A DNA stretch of 11,552 bases from Pseudomonadota bacterium (GTDB taxonomy: Bacteria; Pseudomonadota; Alphaproteobacteria; Rhizobiales; Devosiaceae), in NCBI GenBank assembly GCA_023428425.1, contig JAEYYP010000129.1, positions 1-11,552 on the forward strand, written 5' to 3'. How positions within the stretch are numbered: position 1 is the first letter of the stretch; the number at the start of each line of letters is the position of its first letter. The notes beneath the pieces were generated by a model. It ran no database searches and had not been told where the DNA came from. It was given only the letters and a program-made list of their open reading frames with translations. This document shows positions 6,703-11,552 of this stretch, piece after piece. The position numbers were made by a program, and so were the translations under genes.

Positions 6703-7488
6703 TCAGGGTTGCTCGTAGGCCAGCGAGGGGAACTGGGTGGCGTACTTGCCGCCCGAGCAATCGATGTGCGTGCCGGTGATGTACTGGGCGAGGTCGGAGG
6801 ACATGAACGCCAGCAGGTTGGCGACGTCCTCCGGCGTGCCCCAGCGGCGCAGCGTCAGGGTGTCGAGCAGCTTTTCCTTGCGCTCGGGCGGCGCGTCGGC
6901 AAAGCGGTTCATCAGGGTCGGCACCATCCCCGGCGAGTAGCAGTTCACGGTGATGTCGTAGGGGCCGAGCTCGCCAGCGAGCACGCGGGTGAACCCGACC
7001 ACGGCGTATTTCGAGCTGGCATAGGCAGCGCTGCCGATCGACGGTGTGATCGCCGCGTAGGACGCCGCGTTGAGGATGCGGCCCCATTTCTGGCGCTTCA
7101 TGATCGGCGCTACCGCCTGGCACATCAGGAACGTGCCCTTGGCGTTGGTGTCGAAGTTGGCGTCCCAGATTTCCTCGGCGAGGTCGGTGACGCGGGCGCC
7201 CGAAGCGACGCCGGCATCGTTGACAAGAATGTCGATGCGGCCGTACTTCGCCTCGATTTCGCCGACGGCCTTCTGCACCTGGCCCTTGTCGCGGATATCG
7301 GCATGGACCTGGATACCGTCCCAGCCTTCCTTCTGCCATTCGGCAGCGGCGTCATCGAGCAGATCCTGCTTGAAGTCGACGATGGCGACCTTCGCCCCCT
7401 CCTGCGCGAAGGTGCGGGCGATGACGCGCCCGATGCCGCGGCCGCCGCCAGTGACGATGGCAACCTTGTTGTTCAGATCGATCTGCAT
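6703..7488 (-). CDS. Short-chain dehydrogenase/reductase (classical SDR)
   Basis: This is a 261-residue classical SDR, an oxidoreductase acting on an alcohol or ketone, probably a sugar, polyol or hydroxyacid derivative. The Rossmann motif TGGGRGIG spans 13-20. D38 at the end of the second strand (AIVDFK) predicts NAD(H) over NADP(H). The structural NAG motif reads NDAG (90-93), followed by N115, S143 (NAASYA), Y156 and K160 (YASSK), so the catalytic set is complete. SPGMV (185-189) and DCSGGKYAT near the end are typical. ATG 7488 has AGGAGG ending four bases upstream. It starts 41 bases after the stop of the 2-hydroxyacid dehydrogenase, so the two are probably one operon. Substrate is not determinable; gluconate- or polyol-type dehydrogenases are the closest-looking group. 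Confidence 0.92.
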   Translation of the reverse strand: MQIDLNNKVAIVTGGGRGIGRVIARTFAQEGAKVAIVDFKQDLLDDAAAEWQKEGWDGIQVHADIRDKGQVQKAVGEIEAKYGRIDILVNDAGVASGARVTDLAEEIWDANFDTNAKGTFLMCQAVAPIMKRQKWGRILNAASYAAITPSIGSAAYASSKYAVVGFTRVLAGELGPYDITVNCYSPGMVPTLMNRFADAPPERKEKLLDTLTLRRWGTPEDVANLLAFMSSDLAQYITGTHIDCSGGKYATQFPSLAYEQP

Positions 7489-7529
7489 AGTTCCTCCTGA
7501 GCCCTCTCCCGGGGGCAGATATCTGGGGA

Positions 7530-8459
7530 TCAGACGACAGCGCTGATGAGCGGTTCGCCGGCGAAATGGGCAACGATGTTGGCGACGACGAGGTCGCCCA
7601 TCTTGTTGCGGGTCTGGTGGGTGGCGCTGCCCATGTGCGGGCTGAGCACGACGTTGTCGAGGCCGAACAGGGCCTCGGGGACCTTCGGCTCGTCCTCGAA
7701 TACATCGAGGGCCGCGCCGCCGATCTTGCCCGCCTGGAGCATCTCGACCAGCACGGGTTCATCGACCAGCGTGCCGCGACCCATGTTGACGAGGTAGCCC
7801 TCGGGGCCGAGCGCTTCGAGCACCTGGCGGTTGACGATCTTCTCGGTCGCCTTGCCACCCGGCGCGATCAGCACCAGCCAATCGACATCGCGGGCCATGT
7901 CGGTCAGGTCGGAATAGTAGATGTACGGCTCGTCGGGCTGGCGCTTGCGGCCGTGGTAGACGACGCGCATCTTCATGGCCTGCAGCCGCACCGCGATTTC
8001 CTTGCCGATGCGGCCGAGGCCAAGGATGCCAACGGTCTTGGCGTTGAGCTCGACCTGGAGCGGGTAGCCGCCCTTCAGCCACTTGCCGTCGCGGACGAAG
8101 CGGTCGGTCTGCGGGATCTTGCGGGCAAGCGCGATCATCAGCCCGACGGTGATCTCCGCCATGGCATCGTTCAGCACGTTGGGCGTGTTGGTGACGCGGA
8201 TGCCGCGCTCCTTGGCGGCCCTGGTGTCGATCGAGTCGTAGCCGACACCGAAATTGGCGATCATCTCCAGCTTCGGCAGCCGATCTATCAGCTCGGCACT
8301 GACATTGCCGCCGGCAATGGCGCGAAGGCGCGGCGCGAGTTCGGCAATCAGCGCATCCTTGTCGGCCGCCTCGCGCAGCTTGTGCACGGTGAAGCGCTCG
8401 GCGAGCATCTTCTCGCAGCGGTCGAGCAGCTTGTGGGTCTGCAGGATTTCGTCAGCCAT
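7530..8459 (-). CDS. D-isomer specific 2-hydroxyacid dehydrogenase (glyoxylate/hydroxypyruvate reductase-like)
   Basis: This 309-residue protein should reduce a 2-keto acid such as glyoxylate, hydroxypyruvate or 2-ketogluconate to the D-hydroxyacid. The substrate-loop motif NFGVGYDSID is at 69-78 and the dinucleotide motif GLGRIG at 147-152. Catalytic residues are R228 (NMGRGTLVDE), E257 (DVFEDEP) and H275 (SPHMGSAT); the R to E spacing of 29 equals that of E. coli SerA. After the second strand the sequence is YHGRKRQ with no acidic residue and several basic ones, which favours NADPH over NADH. ATG 8459 is preferred; a TTG codon directly before it (8462) is an alternative start. AGAGGGA lies about eight bases upstream. 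It is the first gene of the minus-strand block that continues into the short-chain dehydrogenase. Confidence 0.92.
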   Translation of the reverse strand: MADEILQTHKLLDRCEKMLAERFTVHKLREAADKDALIAELAPRLRAIAGGNVSAELIDRLPKLEMIANFGVGYDSIDTRAAKERGIRVTNTPNVLNDAMAEITVGLMIALARKIPQTDRFVRDGKWLKGGYPLQVELNAKTVGILGLGRIGKEIAVRLQAMKMRVVYHGRKRQPDEPYIYYSDLTDMARDVDWLVLIAPGGKATEKIVNRQVLEALGPEGYLVNMGRGTLVDEPVLVEMLQAGKIGGAALDVFEDEPKVPEALFGLDNVVLSPHMGSATHQTRNKMGDLVVANIVAHFAGEPLISAVV

Positions 8460-8646
8460 CAATTCCGTCCCTCTTTTCTTGCGCGCCTTTGTAGGGGGAA
8501 TCGCGTGGAGGGTGAAGGAGACATTGGTCGGCCCCGTACACTGGCAAACAATCTGGCATCAGGGACGGAACTTGGCTTGTGGGCTACGCTTAAATGTGTA
8601 GCAATACTAGTGCAGTGGGTGGCCGCAGAGCCCGAAGCGGGAGTTA
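8460..8646. promoter_or_regulatory. Divergent intergenic region between the 2-hydroxyacid dehydrogenase and the ATP-grasp operon
   Basis: These 187 bases separate divergent starts and are noticeably more AT-rich near 8585-8615 than the surrounding coding DNA. Likely promoter for the ATP-grasp operon: TTGGCT or TTGTGG around 8572-8582 as a -35 element, with AATACT (8603-8608) as a possible -10; spacing is not ideal. GCTAC at 8583-8587 and GTAGC at 8598-8602 form a short spaced palindrome over this area, a candidate operator. A perfect ten-base inverted repeat, TTCCGTCCCT (8463-8472) and AGGGACGGAA (8561-8570), flanks the left half. I see no gene. Confidence 0.4.
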
Positions 8647-10065
8647 ATGAGCGCAACGCCGTTCGACGAAATGCACAATGCGGATGGGTCGGTCCGCGAG
8701 CCTTATCTCGTCCTCGAAGAGTGGCTGAAGGAACAGCCGCCGCAGGCACTCAGCCTGATGTCGGGAGATGCCGAAGCGCTGTTCCGGCGCCTGGGGATCA
8801 CATTTGCCGTCTATGGCAGCAACGAAGGCACCGAAAAGCTCATTCCGTTCGACGTCATCCCGCGGATCGTCTCGGCGATCGAGTGGCGGAAGCTGAGCAA
8901 GGGCATCGAACAGCGGGTGCGGGCGCTCAACGCCTTTCTCTACGACATCTACCACCGGCAGGAGATCCTGAAGGCCGGGCGGGTGCCGGAGAAGCTGATC
9001 CTCAACAACTCGGCGTTCTGCCCGGAGATGATGGGGCTGGACCCGGCGCGCGGGGTCTACTCGCATATCATCGGCGTGGACCTGGTCCGGGTCGGCCCGG
9101 ACGACTGGTACGTGCTCGAGGACAACCTGCGCACTCCGTCGGGTGTGAGCTACATGCTCGAGAACCGCGAGGCGATGCTGCAACTGGCGCCCGAGCTGTT
9201 CCAGCGTTTCAAGGTGGCGCCCGTCGAGACTTACCCCGAGACGCTGCGGCGGACGATGGAGTCCGTGGCACCAGCAGGGGTGACCGGAGCGCCCAACCTC
9301 GTGGTGCTGACGCCGGGCATCTACAACTCGGCCTATTTCGAGCACTCGTTCCTCGCCGACCAGATGGGCGCCGAGCTCTGCGAGGGGCAGGACCTGTTCG
9401 TCGAAGGCGGCAAGGTCTACATGCGCACGACCACCGGGCCCGAGCGGGTGGATGTGATCTATCGTCGGATCGATGACGACTTCCTCGACCCCCTGACGTT
9501 CCGGCCGGACTCGATGCTGGGCGTGCCCGGGCTTTTCGACGCCTATCGCGCCGGCAATGTCACCCTGGTGAACGCCCCAGGCACCGGCATCGCGGACGAC
9601 AAGGCGGTCTACACCTACGTGCCGGAGATCATCGAGTTCTACCTCGGCGAGAAGGCGCTGCTGAAGAACGTCCCGACCTACAACTGCACCGATGACGACG
9701 AGCGCGCCTATGTGCTCGACCACCTGCAGGAACTCGTGGTCAAGGAAGTGCATGGCTCGGGCGGCTACGGCATGCTGGTCGGCCCGGCTTCGACCAAGGC
9801 GATGCGCGAGGAATTCAGGAAGAAGATCCTGGCGCGGCCCGACAACTACATCGTGCAACCAACGCTGGCGCTCTCGACCTGCCCGACCTTCGTCGATCGC
9901 GGGATCGCACCGCGCCACGTGGACCTGAGGCCGTATGTGCTGGTGGGTGACGACATCCGGATCACGCCCGGCGGGCTGACGCGCGTGGCGCTGAAGAAGG
10001 GGTCGCTGGTGGTGAACTCGTCGCAGGGCGGCGGCACCAAGGACACCTGGGTGCTGGAGGACTGA
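8647..10065 (+). CDS. Circularly permuted ATP-grasp type 2 protein (DUF404/DUF407)
   Basis: This 472-residue protein belongs to the circularly permuted ATP-grasp family, predicted to form amide or peptide bonds from a carboxylate, ATP and an amine. Family blocks in order: IPFDVIPRIV (66-75) and the RVRALNAFLYDIY helix (90-102), EDNLRTPSGVSYMLENR (158-174), DVIYRRIDDDFLDPL (269-283), NAPGTGIADDKAVYTYVP (309-326), the glycine-rich KEVHGSGGYGMLVGP (366-380), DLRPYV (426-431) and the C-terminal SSQGGGTKDTWVLE (458-471). Length is standard. ATG 8647 is preceded by GGGAG only three bases away, a short spacing, but it gives the usual MSATPFDEM start. It leads an operon with the alpha-E and transglutaminase-like genes, the context known from Anbu-peptidase neighbourhoods. 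The substrate is unknown. Confidence 0.94.
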   Translation: MSATPFDEMHNADGSVREPYLVLEEWLKEQPPQALSLMSGDAEALFRRLGITFAVYGSNEGTEKLIPFDVIPRIVSAIEWRKLSKGIEQRVRALNAFLYDIYHRQEILKAGRVPEKLILNNSAFCPEMMGLDPARGVYSHIIGVDLVRVGPDDWYVLEDNLRTPSGVSYMLENREAMLQLAPELFQRFKVAPVETYPETLRRTMESVAPAGVTGAPNLVVLTPGIYNSAYFEHSFLADQMGAELCEGQDLFVEGGKVYMRTTTGPERVDVIYRRIDDDFLDPLTFRPDSMLGVPGLFDAYRAGNVTLVNAPGTGIADDKAVYTYVPEIIEFYLGEKALLKNVPTYNCTDDDERAYVLDHLQELVVKEVHGSGGYGMLVGPASTKAMREEFRKKILARPDNYIVQPTLALSTCPTFVDRGIAPRHVDLRPYVLVGDDIRITPGGLTRVALKKGSLVVNSSQGGGTKDTWVLED

Positions 10066-10103
10066 AGATGGAGTGTTCCAGAACCAGCGTGCTGCGTACC
10101 CCG

Positions 10104-10270
10104 CTCCTAGCTGCGCCAGGCGCGGGCGCGCCAAGCTTCGCTACCTCCCCCACAAGGGGGGCGGTGAGCGTCGGGGTTGCTCCATGGTCATCGACAGCAT
10201 CGCAATGGCCCACCGCCCCCCTTGTGGGGGAGGTAGCGAAGCTTAGGCGAAGCCTTAGCGCAGCTAGGAG
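10104..10270. repeat. Large intergenic inverted-repeat element, copy C (second type)
   Basis: The outer arms CTCCTAGCTGCGC (10104-10116) and its complement (10258-10270) match perfectly over 13 bases. The inner arms 10133-10166 and 10211-10244 match perfectly over 34 bases and contain AAGCTTCGCTACC and the core CTCCCCCACAAGGGGGGCGG. The spacer is 44 bases. The unmatched middle parts (10117-10132 and 10245-10257) each form their own mini-hairpin: GGCGCG-GG-CGCGCC on the left and AGGC-GAA-GCCT on the right. The arms differ from copies A and B except for the shared CCCACAAGGGG core, so this is a related but distinct type. It sits between two genes of one operon and ends 35 bases before the alpha-E start. 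Confidence 0.88.
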
Positions 10271-10293
10271 GGGGGTGTTCGCCGCGCTTTGCA

Positions 10294-10298
10294 GGGAG
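10294..10298 (+). promoter_or_regulatory. Ribosome binding site of the alpha-E gene
   Basis: GGGAG lies seven bases before ATG 10306 and outside the stem of the palindrome, so it should stay accessible when the repeat folds. It supports the start giving MLGRTAQNLFWLSRY. Confidence 0.7.
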
Positions 10299-10305
10299 AC
10301 CGCGC

Positions 10306-11250
10306 ATGCTCGGTAGAACCGCGCAGAACCTGTTCTGGCTCAGCCGCTACATCGAGCGGGCGGACAACATGGCCCGGCTTTTCGAGGTCGGCTATCGCAT
10401 GAGCCTGACTTCGCGGCGCGAGGGATCGGCTTCGGAACACCTGATCTCGATGATGCAGGCCGCCGAGGTCGATGAGGGCTTCAACGCCAAGCACCAGCAG
10501 GCCGACGTGAAGTCGGTGGCCAACTACATGCTGTTCGACGAGGAGAACTATTCCTCGGTGAAGTCGTGCCTGCTGGCAGCGCGGACCAACGCCCGGTCGG
10601 TGCGCACTGCCCTGACCGGCGACATGTGGGAGTCGATCAACGCGGCCTGGCTGGAGTTCGCGGCGATCCGGCCGCGGGATGTGACCGGCGCAAGGCTGCA
10701 GGAGTTGCTCGGCTGGATCCGGCAGATCAGCTACCAGTATCGCGGCGCGCTGCTTTCCACCTTCCTGCGAGACGCCGGCTATGCGTTCAGCCAGCTCGGC
10801 AACTTCGTCGAACGGGCCGACAACACGGCGCGCATCCTCGACATGAAGTACTATGTGCTGCTGCCGCGTGCGTCGCTGGTGGGCAGCGATGTCGATATCC
10901 AGCAGTGGACGATGATCCTGCGTGCCGCGTCGGCTCACCGCAGCTATCGCCACGTCTACCATGACCGCTACAAGGCCTGGAACATCGCCGACTATCTGAT
11001 CCTGCGATCGGAGATGCCGCGCTCGCTGGCGTTCTGCGTGGAGTGGATCAACCGGACGATCAACATGCTCGAGGACATCTATGGTGGGCACACCGCCGGC
11101 CATGATGCCGCGGATGCGGTGACAGAGCTGCTCAACGACACTACCGTCGACCGCATCTTCGAGTATGGGCTGCACGAATTCCTGACGGAGTTCATCAACC
11201 GCAACAACCGGATCACCGACGCGCTGGCCGAGAGCTACAACTTCTACTGA
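10306..11250 (+). CDS. Alpha-E domain protein (DUF403)
   Basis: This 314-residue, almost entirely helical protein is the alpha-E family partner of circularly permuted ATP-grasp proteins; its molecular role is not established. It begins with the family signature NLFWLSRYIERADNMARLFE (8-27). A second copy of this pattern lies in the middle: FSQLGNFVERADNTARILDM (161-180), so the duplicated ERADN(M/T)AR motif is visible. WTMILRAASAHRSYRHVY (201-218) and RSLAFCVEWIN (239-249) are further typical blocks. Length matches full family members of about 310-320 residues. The stop overlaps the start of the next gene by one base (TGATG), which shows translational coupling. The 240-base gap to the preceding ATP-grasp gene is unusual for this operon and is filled by a palindromic element. 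Confidence 0.93.
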   Translation: MLGRTAQNLFWLSRYIERADNMARLFEVGYRMSLTSRREGSASEHLISMMQAAEVDEGFNAKHQQADVKSVANYMLFDEENYSSVKSCLLAARTNARSVRTALTGDMWESINAAWLEFAAIRPRDVTGARLQELLGWIRQISYQYRGALLSTFLRDAGYAFSQLGNFVERADNTARILDMKYYVLLPRASLVGSDVDIQQWTMILRAASAHRSYRHVYHDRYKAWNIADYLILRSEMPRSLAFCVEWINRTINMLEDIYGGHTAGHDAADAVTELLNDTTVDRIFEYGLHEFLTEFINRNNRITDALAESYNFY

Positions 11251-11552
11251 TGCTGATCACCGTAAACCACACACTGACCCTGACGCTGGGACCGGGAATC
11301 CTCCGGAGCGTGCAGCACGTGCTGCTGACGCCGCAGACCGGGCCGACACAGGTGGTGCGGGAGTGGCGGCTCGACATGCCGGGGATCGGCGAAGCGGCAA
11401 GCTTCGTCGACGGCTTCGGCAACCGGGCTCACCTCGTGACACAGAACCGGCCGGAAGCCGAGTTCGCGGTGGTGGTTTCAGGCATCGTGGAGACGATCGA
11501 CCGCAATGGCGTCATCGGTCGGGTGCCGGGCGAGCCGCCCGCGGCGCTCTAC
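11250..11552 (+). CDS. Transglutaminase-like family protein, N-terminal part (cut by window edge)
   Basis: The frame starts at ATG 11250-11252, sharing one base with the alpha-E stop, and stays open for 101 codons to the end of the window. The visible part matches the N-terminal beta-rich domain of bacterial transglutaminase-like proteins: LTLTLGPGILRSVQHVLLTP, then VVREWRLDMPG and FVDGFGNRAHLV, where the D-x-FGN-x-xH pattern is the hallmark of this domain. The catalytic cysteine, histidine and aspartate of the transglutaminase core would lie beyond the edge and cannot be checked. The context with ATP-grasp and alpha-E genes is the one expected for this family, and a cysteine amidase or peptidase role within that system is the usual prediction. 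Confidence 0.87.
   Translation, partial: MLITVNHTLTLTLGPGILRSVQHVLLTPQTGPTQVVREWRLDMPGIGEAASFVDGFGNRAHLVTQNRPEAEFAVVVSGIVETIDRNGVIGRVPGEPPAALY

Larger units (their letters stand above)
10068..10316 (+). other. 82-codon open frame spanning the intergenic palindrome (leader or vestigial)
   Basis: An ATG two bases after the ATP-grasp stop has an excellent ribosome binding site: GGAGG at 10056-10060, seven bases upstream. The frame then stays open through both arms of the palindrome and ends at TAG 10314-10316, eleven bases inside the alpha-E gene. The protein is low-complexity and repeat-derived (APLVGEVAKL and similar), with no recognisable family, so I do not call it a functional protein. It may act as a coupling leader, or mark where the alpha-E gene started before the palindrome was inserted. 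The frame differs from that of alpha-E. Confidence 0.3.

Noticed and set aside
7566..9476. Plus-strand 636-codon frame running from the 2-hydroxyacid dehydrogenase into the ATP-grasp gene
   Set aside because: It is antisense to one real gene and out of frame with another, and has no domain resemblance.
8644..10134. Minus-strand 496-codon frame opposite the ATP-grasp gene
   Set aside because: It is a shadow frame; the plus-strand protein matches its family from end to end.
10104..10270. CRISPR array or insertion sequence in the ATP-grasp/alpha-E gap
   Set aside because: There are only two inverted arms, no direct repeats with regular spacers, and no transposase frame; it is a non-coding palindrome.

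Overview
This is a GC-rich chromosomal window with tightly packed, low-noise coding sequence. Gene content and the palindromic intergenic repeats point to an alphaproteobacterium of the order Hyphomicrobiales. A Devosia-like organism is my best guess, from the style of the repeats and proteins, and I hold it with only moderate confidence. I see no tRNA, rRNA, CRISPR array, transposase, integrase or phage gene.

Layout. Bases 1-1672 (minus) hold the electron transfer flavoprotein pair etfB-etfA; etfA is cut at the left edge a few codons before its expected end. A divergent intergenic region (1673-1840) separates them from plus-strand genes: an M20-family amidohydrolase (1841-3001), an AbrB-type duplicated membrane protein (3229-4284) and a small secreted protein of unknown function (4351-4671). 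Large inverted-repeat elements follow the amidohydrolase (3020-3154) and the small protein (4699-4848). Next is a minus-strand block, read right to left: a D-2-hydroxyacid dehydrogenase (8459-7530), a short-chain dehydrogenase (7488-6703) and a cytoplasmic GH13 alpha-glucosidase (6531-4876), with a degraded repeat-like stretch at 6638-6688. A second divergent region (8460-8646) leads into the last block.

The plus-strand block from 8647 to the right edge holds a circularly permuted ATP-grasp protein, an alpha-E domain protein and the N-terminal part of a transglutaminase-like protein. This is the conserved gene set that comparative genomics has linked to predicted peptide-bond-forming and tagging chemistry, often beside an Anbu-type proteasome-like peptidase. 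Its biochemistry is essentially unknown, and it is the most interesting system here. A third, different large palindrome (10104-10270) is inserted between the ATP-grasp and alpha-E genes. It is spanned by an 82-codon open frame with a strong ribosome binding site, which may keep translation coupled across the insertion.

How the genes work together. ETF passes electrons from acyl-CoA and related dehydrogenases to the quinone pool. The two dehydrogenases and the alpha-glucosidase may form a carbohydrate or hydroxyacid catabolic cluster, with predicted NADP(H) use by one dehydrogenase and NAD(H) use by the other. The ATP-grasp, alpha-E and transglutaminase genes form one operon, since the last two overlap by one base.
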